Shown here in pieces: positions 52,101 through 64,000 of a stretch of DNA of 64,000 nucleotides. The notes under the pieces are model-generated. The model was not told where the DNA came from, did not search any database, and saw only the letters and a program-made list of their open reading frames with translations. Every line of letters begins with the position of its first letter. Positions within the stretch are counted from its first letter, which is position 1. Location of the stretch: contig NW_020170418.1 in NCBI RefSeq assembly GCF_000524195.1, forward strand, positions 591,429 to 655,428. The letters run 5' to 3'. Both the position numbers and the translations under genes were made by a program. The DNA is from Echinococcus granulosus (taxonomy: Eukaryota; Platyhelminthes; Cestoda; Cyclophyllidea; Taeniidae).

Positions 52101-55100
52101 AACTCTCGTATTAACATAATATCGTTTATTTGTTTCGTGTAGTGATTTAAATTGTTTGGACTGCAAATCATCTCAATATGATAGAATCAAATGTAGATAA
52201 TGAATCTTTGAAATAGCAAAACTCCCATGATTAACCGTTTCTTTTATCCCTCATGCAACTTATCAGGCGGTAATTAGCGTCTAACCTATGGATGATTCAA
52301 TAAATTCCAAGTTAGTTTTTTATTATAATTTGCTGGGGTACATCGTTCACATCTCTCGGATTCTGCGAAAGTAAGTTGAGATATTGTTGTACGGTGATCG
52401 CGTCTATATGGAAAGTGAAATTGTGCTTTATATCCATTTTTGTAGGCTCCCTTGTACCTCGAGGTGTTTGCATGCACCGCTCTGGAGGCCACTAGACTCT
52501 GCGGTCCTCACTCAACCGTTGGAAAAGAAGCAGCACATTGGCTTAGATATGTTCAAGTGGGACAGAAAATCCTGAGGCATTTGGAGGTGTGCAAAGGCGA
52601 CGGCGATGTTTTCATCCTACACCACCTTCCCATACCAGGCAGGTCTGACGAGACAATCCTGCCATTTGCCTTCAAGCACTCCCCCAGTGGTGGTCCCTTT
52701 GACTCCCAAAACGTTGCGCTCTTCAACCTCCTCCTGCAGTGGACACGAACAGAGCAGGTGGGAAAATTGGAGGAAGCGGATGTGGATGTTCTTTTTGTTG
52801 AGGCATGGCTAACCGATAAGCCCTCTGAGACTGTTGTCATGGTGATGAAGCAACTCCTTGAACGCCTGAAGATGAAGTCCGAAGGGGATGTGGTCAATCC
52901 TCGAATAGCACATCGATTCGTCGCCGGGAAACTCATGCCGTTCATTGCCGAATTGGCGGTCAGGTCGCAGTTTGACCAAGTGGCCTTTTTGCTGGAGTGT
53001 GTACGTGATCTACTCGAGAGTGCATTCAGTAGAGGTAATTTTTTGGAAGTTGGGAAATGTCTGGTGCTGATGTATCAAATAACATGCAATAGCATGGGAA
53101 GGTTGAATAATTTTAGGGTAATTTTTAGTGTGAACAGTTAGAAAATCATGATTTTTATATGTACGATTTGGCACTTTGATTACTTATCATCGTGTATCCA
53201 CTGTTGGGGTTTTTGGTATCATATGCAATTCATTTAACCCTCTTAATTTTTCACTAGTATTGTGTTACAAACAAATTATGATACAAATTTTCCGTGCAGC
53301 TCTTTTTTAGAGCATGTCCTTGTCTGTGGGAGCATTCATATTCCAACATCATAGATGCAGGTCTTGTGCCATTGCTTGCCAAATAGAATTGGAACGTTTG
53401 TGAGATAAATACTACGACTATCTTCAAATTTTAAACGAACATACCAGAGATAGGAGATTTTGATTTGTTTTAGTAAACGCCTTTGCGTTGTTTCTTTTTC
53501 AGGAGTAATATCTTCCAAACACAGATGTGTTCTCATCTTGCTGTCGTGTGTAACCACCACTTTCTCCAAAATTTCACAGCGGTTTTCTGTAAGTTTCGGA
53601 TGCAATCTTAAGCTGCTACCTGGAAAAGATCCATTCGTTTCTTAGGTGAAACTCAAGCTAGTATTGGTAGCATCTTTACAATATCTTCCTCGTTTTGATT
53701 AAGTGCTACTTTCAAAAGGGAACTATAGTTTTTTATGTGCGTGTTGTCTCTGATCAAGGAATGTCCTTCAGATCGTATGTTCAAAATGGAACTGCTTTAA
53801 TGGTAAATGTACATCTATGGCAAAAAAAATCCGAGTTTCGGGGGGGGCGCGAGGATATGGAGCAGACAGGTAGAGCTTTAATGGGTCCCTCAACTCAACT
53901 ACCCAGCAGCGTGTTACCCAGGTCAGATGTATAGTACTCAATGACTGGTAGTTAACAGTTAAAATGTATTTCAATGCATTCCCATATGATCAGAAACTGT
54001 CAGAGCTGAGATTTTATGTGTCACAATGCCCTTAGGTGTGTCCCAAAAATACGACCGTTCTTACTATGGCAGGGACGCTGTAGTACCACGTTTCTGCCTA
54101 AATCAACCCAATGGCGGAATCCGAGAATATGCTGCCCATTACTTCATTTGTCCGTCGTTTGGTGAGGTGTCTTGTAGAAAAAATGTCTTATCGGTCAGAG
54201 GACACCTCCTGCTTGTTGTTACACTAACGCGCCTATTCCAGATGGTCTTATTTCTCATCAATTTGGATTGAAATTTCAACGATTTCGTTAAGCTTCATAT
54301 TAATCTATTGGGGTTTCATGTGACTTTTCCTGTTCCAATTTCCAAGTGTTCCACTTTCCGATCTTCACCCCGACGGGCTAATTTGCTGTTAGGCCTAAAA
54401 AATAATTTCATGCCCATTTTTAGGGTGGAAAAACATTTTTGGAGTGTTAATACGCAATTAAAGAAGTATGTTAACAGAGAGAAACTTGTGAATAAATAAG
54501 CCCTGCTTCTCCACTACAGTGATGTTTGTAACGCCAATGATTAGACGTTTTTCTTGCATAGTAATTTATTTATAAAGTAGTTTACCGTGGTACACCCCAT
54601 CGTTCTGCCTGTAAATATATGCAAAACTTAGCGTCCACCGTTAGGAGTTTTGCCAAATCTCATGTATTATTTACACTGTACTCCGATAGCATTATTTAGT
54701 TCACGATTAACTAGGATCTGGCCTCTCCTTTAGAGAGGGTACCTGTGTGTATACATTTCCAGTGTTACGAAGTCCTCCAGCCCAGCACTATGATTGGAAA
54801 ATCACATTTTCGGGTAATTGTAGTCGTCGCTTTCAGTCTTGAATGAATGAGGTTCGAAGATTTTCTAACATTTGACGAAAACTTTTTTCGAACTTTCAAC
54901 CACTCCAGCCTCCTAACTCCCCGGATTGATGTCTAATTTATTTCGCAAATGTTAATCTGCTACGTTAATGGTTGAAATTTTTGTTATAGAAAACGACACT
55001 TTTACAGGGCCCATTTGAGAAATGGCAATTTTCTCTTTTTGACGGGGAAGAAGTGCGCCAAGACGTGAGTCTAGAAACAGCGCAGGCTTTGTCTTCTGAG

Positions 55101-58100
55101 CCACTGCAATGGCTTTTGCAAATGGTCCAATATATGGAAAAAAGTGGTGAGAACACCGCTCGTAAATTTCATCTTTTAGTGCTGTGTGTGGCATTGTATT
55201 TTCTTCTGGTCTCGCAGCTGCGATGATAAGGTTTATAACAGCTGAGACTCCAAGTAATGTGTACATCACACAGTGTCTGAGATGCGCCTGTGCTTGTCCA
55301 AACTTTATTTTAAGATTAATAGTATGATAAGTTTGACTCTTCTAAGAGTACCCTTTTGTCATTCAGGCGACGCGGAGACCATTACAGTTTTGATCTCGGA
55401 AGGTTTGCGTCTTGCAGTAGAATATGCAACCAAGTTGGATCTGGTGATCTCTGTCTCACTTCCCATGGTCGGGGCACTGACGTCGCTCTGCTTTGAAGAA
55501 GTCTACGACGGTTCCCTGGTAGAGTTTGCATTATTTTTTCTCACCTCACGCCTACTATTTAATCACAGCCCGATAAATCTTTATTTCTCAAAACAGGATG
55601 CTTAAAAGTAGAAAATGGTTATTGCATAGATTTTATCAAAAAATTTATCCTTCTTCCTAAGGATTTGACAAATGATTTACAACAAAATTACTATTTTGGG
55701 ACCTGATCCCAAATTTGAAATCCGCTGCCACCCGCGTATAGACATAAAAGAACTATTAAAATAAGTTGGGAATATTTTGGTCAACACCCTATACCACCAG
55801 GTTTTAATGAGTACTTGAATTTAATAAGTATCTTGAAGTTTTAAATATGTTTAAGAGAGTCGCTGAGAGCAGCGTCCAAGAGGATCCCACTGTTGAGATG
55901 TCAGTTGTGAACGCACGAAGGGACTTGATGGAGCACTTGTTTGCCGTCTTGCGTGAGCACGTCAATCAGTGGATGAGCCACGCTCTAGGTCGTCTCTTCT
56001 GTGCCCCGCGTCTCGACCTGCCTCTGGCTTTTGGCCTTGCCGTCAACTTGCCCTTCTCCACAAGCGGATCTCAGCTGCGCCAAATCGTTGCGGCTAACCC
56101 TCGAGCGGCAAACAGGATTCAGGTCCGTTTCTCCAATTTATTTTTCACTTGAAAACATCTTTTACTCTGTCAGCTGACACTGTGTGTGTGTACGTAGCAA
56201 AAGGTTATTTTGACACCTAACTTAGGTCATCGCTTCAATGATGTTCAAGGCAGCTGCCTACCTTCCCATTGAAGCCTCACAACAAATGATCGAAATGGCT
56301 CAAGGCCTTTTTATGAACGCCAAGTGGGACGCTGCTTTGCGTATCTATGGAGTGAGTGTTTTTCTTGACATAGATGTTAACGTTTTCAGTGGTTTTTCGA
56401 GGCGAAACATGGTCATTTAACGCTCAACTTATAGAAGATACTTATGCCCTTGGAAAAGTACTCACGAATTGCGATACATAAAATGAGCTAAAGTCATTTC
56501 TCCCACAGTATTAGTGTGCGATCCTTTGTGTTTTATCCTAATAGTACGCTTGCAGTAATTTAGCACTTTCAGTACGTTTTAACAGTTGCGCCTAAGCCGC
56601 CGTGATCCTCGTCCAGACGTTGTGCTTGGCCATTTGCTGGATATTTTGCCTCACCTCTGTCGCCCATTTTCCGTCACCAATCCGCTCTCGCTTGACAGTA
56701 GCACTGGCGACTCGAGACCCTTGCCTCCCATCAGTCAGATAGTTGAATTTTGCGAAGATTTTCATCAGGATGTCCGACAGGCTCTGCTTAAACACCTGGA
56801 GATTCTTCTTCAGACATCTTTCTCGCAGAAGCTTAGTGCCTCTGGAGCGGTCGATGATCTGAAGAGTTTTAGGTTAGTAAATATCGTTTTCTGCCTCCTC
56901 TACTGCCACTTGAACACACCGGTAATTACCCAACCTAACGAATTGTATTATCGTCAATCCACTTCTTTTTAATAGCTAGCTTATTTTATATATATTCTTC
57001 GTTCATAAACTAATCTTAAATTTTTTTTAAGACATCCGTCAGGTGTAAACTGAAAATTCTTTCACTGAGTGTTGTATGCTTGGTCTATGGTATTTTGATG
57101 CGTCAAAGACAGGCGATAAGATCAATTTCCTTAATTTACGACAATTTTAGTGAGTTTCGCTCGCCTGAGATCTCTTGTTTCATTAGCGATTTACCGATTA
57201 TTTAAAAGAGAACCTTTTAGGCGATTTTGATAAGTTATGAAAAAGATACTTTAGTAGAAGAGCAGTGTGTGGTGTTAACCTTCAGATCATCCACATTAAA
57301 GTCTATATTTGTTTTAATTGTGGTGCTTATTGTGACCTGTAACAGTGGAATAAGTGGCTGATTCTCTTGAATTAGATGTGTACTGTTTTAAGGTGGAGAA
57401 TGACTTTTGCTTCTCTTTACCCAGAGAGTATTCTGAAGCAAAGTTGGGTCGTGCTTCGGATGTCCACAAGGCCCTTCTACAATTCGCTTTTCCTGGCAGC
57501 GACTTCAGGGAGGAGACCCTTGTTACCTTCCTTAAGCGTAACTTTGCGACAACCTCCCCATACGACTACGAGCAGCTGTATTTTCTTCTCGACTGTATCG
57601 GTTGCTACGAGGATATGGATCAGGCTCCCAGGGTGGGTTGGCAATGTTCAAACAGACCTTTTTGAGTATCGCATGAATTGATGACTTTAGTTAAGTGGAA
57701 TCTATATCTGCACAAAAAGGTATATAGCACTAAGTTATCTTCGAATATCAAAGCGTTTTACTCGTCTAACTCTCCGTCACCGGATTCATTCTTTACCAAT
57801 AGATAATGGCTTTGTATAAACTTCCTCTTGGTGTAGAGATGGCTGTTTCTCCTTTGAGCATGTTCTCACACTGAAACATTCGCATTACTACTGTACTTTG
57901 TTGTATTCAACAATTTGTAATGAAAATTTTGTCGCAACCATCAACTTTTACGTAAAAATTTTGCTAAAAACGCCGGCAGATCACTGACGGTCTTATCAAA
58001 GTAGGGGAAACCCACCGATGTGTAGTCGGATTTAGGCAGCTGATTTACCTAAAAGTTGGGTTTCGTGTTTTGAACAAATAAATACAGCTCTTCTTCAAAA

Positions 58101-61100
58101 GCATGCACACTAAAGAAATTTCATTTGTCATGGCTGGATGGTATTTACGACTGAGTAAATGTATAAACTACCCCTGTGATCTTGCTTGTCAGTTATTCAC
58201 ACGTCTTGATATACCGGACTCTTATTTAAGAGGCATATTAATTAATTGATAAGGCCTTGCTATAATGCCGGTCGATGTCAAACAATGGTCAGTACTTGTA
58301 TGGGCAAATAAATTTTGTTTCATCACAAATCCTCCGTAAGGGTTAAATTATGCAAGACAACTTAACGCTATTACCTGCCTTTCATATACTGTGTACAAAC
58401 GCTGTTTCTCTGTCTAGCATTTAACATTGAATACCTTGAAAGTATGACTAAACGCCTTTTTCTCCTTTTTGAAGCCATGTCAAGATTGTTTCTTTGTTAA
58501 AATGTACCTTTTTCCACATTCTATAGTTGACACCTAAAGATCGGCAGTTGCAAGCGTTTAAAGCAAATTAGTCTTATGAAAAGTTAACAATCCGCGAATA
58601 TCTGAGATGAGTTCTTCATGCACCTGTATTCACATTATTTTCTAGATGTGCGCCCTTCTAGAGTTTCTCCAGCGCTACAACTTTAGGCCCACACGAGATG
58701 CATTGTCTAATCAAAGCCTAGCTGCGCCAAGTACCGAGGACGTGAGTTTTGTCCCTACCAATTTACCTGACTTATAATTTAAATGAAATGCTACTTTGTA
58801 CTCACTCCCACAGTCCCCTGGTTCCCAAGACTTACTTCTGAAGAAGCATCGTCTTCCGTTCCATCCACTCTGCAGCGCGTCTGGCTTTGTTTATTTCGGT
58901 AAGCCCATCCGCCTATAGCCACAAATGTTGCCCTAACATCCAGTAATCGGGTTTTACACCTCCCTTTAGAGAAAGAAATTGACTACTCGAATGTGTATAA
59001 GTGGCTTAAGTTGGATGACTTTATGAAGGTAAGCAATTACGGGTTTGTACTTCAATTTATGACGTTGGGGAGCAATAAATTCAGTGCGACCACTTGCGTG
59101 ACATATTCCGATGTGTTTATTCCACAATTCTAACCTGCCCCGCCTACTGTTGAAACAAACTTTTTTGATTAAGGAATCGCTAACCATAACAATTGAAAAT
59201 GATGGCACTTCAGTTCGGACAGTCACTTTTCCATCTATCTTTTCCACTTCCATATCTGCCTCACCTTGCTTGTGCGTCACTGTTGGGTCAGAAGGCGCAT
59301 CGCCTTTCTTTCTTACGTGCTCATTTTTAAGGATATATTAAGTGTACTTTTATTCTTTTGTAGTGGAATCTATCAGATAATATTCGCATCGCAGTTGTGT
59401 CCAATAGTCTCAAGAGCCTGCAGAAGAATGGGCTGTTGAGATTGATGCCTCTTAAGGTTGTCCCCTCAACTTTACCCGTCGCCACCAAATTCTTCCACCA
59501 CACTCTTCCAGTCCAGCGTGCATCTCCAGAGGTCTGGGAGGAGGCGCTAGCCTGTAAACGCATCATTCGTTCCTGTCTACTGCGTGCTTACCAACACTTA
59601 CTTCCTGTGAAAAACAGAATGAAACTTCTCATGTTTCTTGGAGGTATCGCATGTTCTCCATTATTTTTGCTGTTAATTAAGTTACACTTTAAAGTTCCTC
59701 TTAAGCATTTTTCCTTACTTACCTGATTACTAGATTACACCGAATAGAATAGTTGATGTTGCGTTATTGTGCCTTGATGCTTTCGGTACTTGCCCATAGC
59801 TTTCGATATTCTGAGGATTCGTACACCATTATTGTAGTATGTAATGTTCTTAAAAATACATGGCTGCCGGCTTACTCTAAACTTCATGTTTCTGTTGGCA
59901 GAGACTTTCTCGCGTTTTGAAGACGGTTCAATAAAGTTGATGTTCTTAAAGATGGCAGTGCGTCTAATTAGCGGCTGGGGAACCAACGAGGACACCAGTA
60001 GTAGTGCGGCGCATTCGCGCTCATCTTCCTCCGCCTTGCTCGCTGACGGAAGCACAGCCTCCTCGACGCGCTCTTCGATGCAGATGGGCCGCCGTGTCTC
60101 TCAGTGCATCAAAAGAGCCCTGGAAGAAGCCGAACTGTGTCGTCAGAAATTAGCTGTCGAGGCCTGTCTGCACCGCTACTGTATCACTCGCTTCTGGCCT
60201 GACATTCTCACCCGAGCTGCATCGTAAGCGCATCCCATCTATCATATGCCACTCATCAGTGTTGCCAATGTCTCATTTCAGTCGCGCATATGACTGATGC
60301 AGTTCCTCCCCTTTTCCCCAATTTATTACCAACCTCATCGTCCTCCAGTTACGGCTCTGCTTCCGTTTGATTAGAATCTTCACTGATGTTTCATAACGTT
60401 ATCGTGCCAAACAGTTAAATGGGCGTAGGCTGATACGGGCATAGGAATGTGGCTCAAAATAAACTTCTGAGGATTTTTTTCCCGTGTTTCCACAAACATG
60501 GATACCACGGTGTTTTATTCTAAATATTTCATCTTTAATTTATTAAGACAATAAGCGAGTTTACTTCGTTGCCTTGATTGGGATTCGCCCTCTGTTGCCA
60601 CATTTTTGATTCTACTGAGGTTACTTAATCTCCCTTCCACATAGCCTATCCATTCACGTCATTGCACAAACAGCGATATTATTATCGTGAAGTGCTTTTT
60701 TTGTGTAATCAGTGCAAAATTCATGCATTTGATGCCAAAATACCTAGGCCCGCCTTATTGGTCACATTCCCGTCTTTCAATAGAACTAATAGCTTCTTGT
60801 CAACAGTTGGTGTTCTTAAACTGGCGCCTCCAAACAAATACCCTTCTTTACCATTCCATTGTTCAACTTTGTTTTGCATAACCTGTTCAGTGCAGTACGA
60901 TTGCCCAAATAGATGCTGTTTAGTGTTATTGCACACTGTTATTCCCATCTGCCTCTACAGCTCCTCGGCGCTCGTGGATCTCTTGCTGAATAAGTCTTGT
61001 CTGGTCTATGGTTCGGATGTTCGCGATGCGGTGGTGGCCTATCACCGTCGAGAGGAAGTCCTGGTGATGCTAAGAGGTGCGTTGAAGGAGCTGCTCTCTC

Positions 61101-62354
61101 TGCAGGGCGTCAACTTCGACTCGTGGGCGCGCCAGGTGCTGTGGCAGCGTTTGCGTCTTCCCAAGTCCATTCGTCCTTCCGAGTGGTCAGAGATCGGGTC
61201 CACTGATAATGGCGGCGGTGAGGCGGTTGACTTAAACGCCACAGCCATCATCTTTGATCTCGACAGCTCGGTTCTTCTACCTGGTGAACAGGCTGATCTT
61301 ACATTCGACACCACCATTACCTCGGTATCACTCCTTTACCTCATATGTGTATACGTGCATTTCATAATCTGCGTGTCATCTTACTCCTGGACTTGACGCC
61401 TTTGCATTTACCTCTCCATAAGTCACCTGTCACGTTACTTGACTCTGGTCAGTTTTATGTAGATAATTGCTTCAATTACATTTTGTCAAAAAGTCCCTGC
61501 AAACTTCTGTACTAAAGACACGTATCTGAGGCATATACCTTTTAAATAACTTCTGCCAGATAAATATTTCACTTGTAACTGACTTTTTGCTGCCAAACCA
61601 TTATGTAATACTCATTTTCACATAAGAATGTATAAATTAAAGCCTTAGCCTTGTATGTTTTATCATTCCTACTAAAAAACCATTCTTTTTCTTTTGTAAA
61701 AGTTATAGCTTGTAAGGTAGGAGTTATCTTTTTTAATTGACTAGTAAATCTGGAAGCTAATTTATTTTACGTATTAGTTCATTTCTCGTTCTTATTAATT
61801 TATACATTGCATTGAATGGAAACTGGATACTTTTTTCTCATATAAGCGGTCTGTTCTGTGCCATTGAATCGGCCCATGCTCGTGCAGTTGTCAGCACGAG
61901 ATACTGCCTTGCACATGAAAATCGAGGTTAAGTAACCACCAAATCGCATTACAGGACTGGTCAGTAAATGCGCGAAATATGCGATTCCGTGCAGTTTTTG
62001 TTTATACCCATACGTGTGCTTCAGCCCACCATCTTCGATATTCGGAAGTCAGAGGGTCATGGCGAGGCCGCTGAGCCAGTGGAGAGCGACTTTTTGTTGG
62101 GGGAGTTTATGGTCACGGCCGCTGCAACTGGAGGTGGTGGGGGCGATGAGGTGACCCGAATTCTGTCTGAGTGGTGTCTACTGCGTCCACTGACCCCAGA
62201 CGTACTGCAGTCCCTCAGCGCACAGGAGGTGAAGAAACGGTGGCGCACGGTGCAATTCACCCTCCGCTGTCGCAAACTGCCCTTCTCCGATCCCTCTGTC
62301 TCGCAGGTGATCGAATATCTTCGTAGCCTTGCCGCAATAGCCAGGCAGAAGTGA
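46148..62354 (+). CDS. KNTC1: Kinetochore-associated protein 1 / ROD (N-terminus unresolved)
   Basis: ROD subunit of the ROD-Zwilch-ZW10 complex, which builds the kinetochore corona and recruits dynein and Mad1. Supported exons: 46425-46540, 46654-46862, 46899-47054, 47090-47271, 47329-47365, 47407-47520, 47577-47633, 47709-47864, 48125-48223, 48292-48318, 48356-48420, 48495-48606, 49007-49198, 49368-49651, 50023-50167, 50708-51010, 51100-51272, 51470-51923, 52446-53034, 55008-55146, 55367-55518, 55856-56122, 56226-56351, 56586-56872, 57425-57632, 58646-58741, 58814-58898, 58970-59028, 59364-59643, 59902-60223, 60961-61324, 62025-62354. Family matches in order include RFAEARQFA, KWLVNRVKRLE..DWPE, LLDKYNFKLDL, FIRERGL, PFEKWQFS, RLDLPLAFG, SPYDYEQLY, RLPFHPLC and FEDGSIKLMFLKMA. 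Roughly 2100 residues are modelled: part of the N-terminal beta-propeller, an alpha-solenoid and a Rod_C-like region. The 5' start, the 46148-46424 junctions and 53035-55007 are unresolved. The 3' stop falls well before the human end; AATAAA lies at about 62873. Confidence 0.9.
53035..55007 (+). other. Unresolved KNTC1 segment
   Basis: The exon ending at 53034 leaves in phase 1, while the next certain exon at 55008 enters in phase 0, so at least one exon must lie between. The best candidate is around 53503-53589, between a TTTCAG and a GTAAGT, but the frame that looks most like ROD is not the one the phase requires. Other AG/GT-bounded frames near 53300 and 54035 are weaker. Confidence 0.4.
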
Positions 62355-63590
62355 CCTTTTGCATTGTGTTTGCTCTATTGATCTGTTACAACTTGCTACT
62401 TTTATACACGAGGCTTTCCATTTCTACTGGCTTTTGTCTTATGACCAAACTCCACTTCGAGGTACTAGTCAAACATGACCTTGGAGGCTCCTGGAAAGTT
62501 CATCGATGACCTGACCGCCTGCTTTCTATATGCAGTCCAGTCTTTTTTGCTTTTGTAAGGTTAAGAATCCAAAAAATCCAAAATTCCTTGTCCGACGTTG
62601 GGTGCGCGCAGCCAGATATGGTCCTTCGCATGAGTGAGGCTGGCCATTACTATTCGTACCACTAGCCTTTTGTGCTTAGTCTGGCCATTTCTGTGAATTG
62701 GATGCATCCCACAAATATTGCATCGCTGTCCATTAACTCACCCTTTTGATTAACGGCTTTCTTTTGCTTCATTTTTAATAGACGCGTTTCTACGTTTTAT
62801 CGCAACCCTTCTGAGGTGGAGACAGTTACGATTCCCAATGCTAAGTCCACTTAAGCTGCTCGAGACGGTTTGAATAAATGCCACGGTGAAACCGTTACCA
62901 TCAATTAATCATAGCTACAGATCGCTCAGTGTCCATTAGTGGAGCACCATGAGATCGTGATGATATTTTGGACTAATGGCAAATTGTTTAACTGCATGAG
63001 TATATCTACGTGACATGGACAATGCAGTTCAATTGGAACCTCAGTAGAATTGTTCCAGTTTTCGTTTATTTTAAAGCACCGTTCAAATGTGAGGGCGCCT
63101 AAGGAATGTCACTGATGTCGTTTTGCGAAATAACCGCTAGCATTCTCCATCGATGGGTTTCAAAACGTTAACCATTCTCCGGCATTATCAGGAGCATATA
63201 AAGTGCACGTTCTTTTCCGCCTTATTGAACACTTGTACCACCAATGCCTTCGATTTCGTTGTCTTATTTGCTAGTATCCACTTTGTTATGGAAGGTAATG
63301 CTGAAGATTGAGTTTCCTATACTTTTGCCACATACACATACATATAAGCTTAAAAGACTGAAACATTCTGTCATCATAGCTTCAAATACCGTTTTTTTAG
63401 CATGTTCAAGTGGATTGTTTCTATTCGTTCTTCCTGTTAGCGTTTGCAGTTGGAGTAAACAAACCATTTTGCGAGATAGCGCAATCACCCAATAGCGCAC
63501 AAACCCTCTCTCATTGAGACATAAGTGGATTTGGCACTAGAATGTTATTTTGAATTTCTTTTGTTTGTTAAATAATCCCTGTCGTAAAGT
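62355..63590. other. 3' flank of KNTC1
   Basis: AT-rich, no exon recognised. AATAAA at about 62873 is a plausible poly(A) signal for KNTC1. The plus and minus open frames at 63244-63500 overlap each other and resemble no family. Confidence 0.5.
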
Positions 63591-63591
63591 A

Positions 63592-63964
63592 TTAGCTCAT
63601 GAGTAAACAACAGTTTCTCTGATTAGTCCCAACGTATTTATCGTGTACACAGGCATCATACTCTTCCAAATAGTGTTTCACATAGATGTAGGTATCAATC
63701 GGTGATTGTTTACGCTGATACAACTTTTTGGAGTGTTGGTAAACTAACGAGGACATTGGTACACATGGGTCTGGATAGGATTCTTTCTGAAAGGTTTGAA
63801 GGAAGGTTAATAAACCGAAGGTGGGAGGAGACGTCGGCACCCTCGTAGATGCGACTGTGTGCGTCGGGGGCAATAGAGCTTTGGCAAATTCGGCAGTCGG
63901 TGGAATGCATCAGTATTTTTAAATGGTCGTTAAAGCTTCGAGATACTAAAAGTAAAAAGAACAT
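63592..63964 (-). CDS. Possible terminal exon of an unidentified minus-strand gene
   Basis: Two overlapping minus-strand frames stay open here after a pyrimidine-rich TTTTAG at about 63949. One reads a Cys pair (TDCRICQ) followed by a charged segment. The other stays open about 100 codons to a TGA near the left end and has Lys/Tyr-rich, helix-like content (QHSKKLYQRKQSPIDTY). I recognise neither. They could be parts of one spliced gene continuing beyond the right edge, or chance. Confidence 0.25.
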
Positions 63965-64000
63965 TTGCTGTCAGTTGATGCCTAGCCTATCACCCTTCTG

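Noticed and set aside
1..64000. tRNA, rRNA, CRISPR arrays, bacterial-type operons
   Set aside because: None seen on either strand by reading; the short tandem runs present are simple microsatellites.

Overview
This is nuclear DNA of a multicellular eukaryote. Coding sequence is split into short exons with GT-AG and a few GC-AG introns, some only 34-41 bp long, set in AT-rich non-coding DNA. There are no operons, rRNA, convincing tRNA or CRISPR arrays. The proteins are animal-like but divergent. Very small introns, long AT-rich larger introns and short solo LTR-like elements fit a parasitic flatworm, most likely a cestode. The clade call is inference.

Layout by region. (1) 1710-3733, minus: N-terminal three quarters of a PP2A B56-epsilon regulatory subunit; its 3' end lies beyond the left edge or is unrecognised. 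(2) 5940-20453, plus: TRAPPC11 (gryzun/foie gras), about 26 exons, read almost completely from start to stop. An antisense coding-type ORF (about 10110-10892) sits inside its intron 12. (3) 22694-33453, minus: a bHLH-leucine zipper factor of the MITF/TFE family with five recognisable exons. (4) 37199-40288, plus: MOCS3/Uba4, an E1-like adenylyltransferase with a rhodanese domain. (5) 40716-42055, minus: a complete four-exon SEC22 R-SNARE of 216 aa. (6) about 46148-62354, plus: the kinetochore protein ROD (KNTC1), over 30 exons, N-terminus unresolved. (7) The last 400 bp may hold the end of one more minus-strand gene, unidentified.

The recognised genes alternate strictly in strand. PPP2R5E/TRAPPC11, MITF-like/MOCS3 and SEC22/KNTC1 are divergent pairs; TRAPPC11/MITF-like and MOCS3/SEC22 are convergent. 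Two 198-bp repeat copies of identical length (4876-5073 and 42635-42832), each beginning TG, ending CA and flanked by its own perfect 4-bp direct repeat, lie in two of the divergent intergenic spaces; they look like solo LTRs.

No shared pathway links the whole window. TRAPPC11 and SEC22 both act in ER-Golgi trafficking, and KNTC1 and B56-PP2A both act at kinetochores in mitosis, but this looks like ordinary gene neighbourhood. Exon boundaries come from matching translated exons to remembered family sequences plus splice consensus and phase, so they are predictions.
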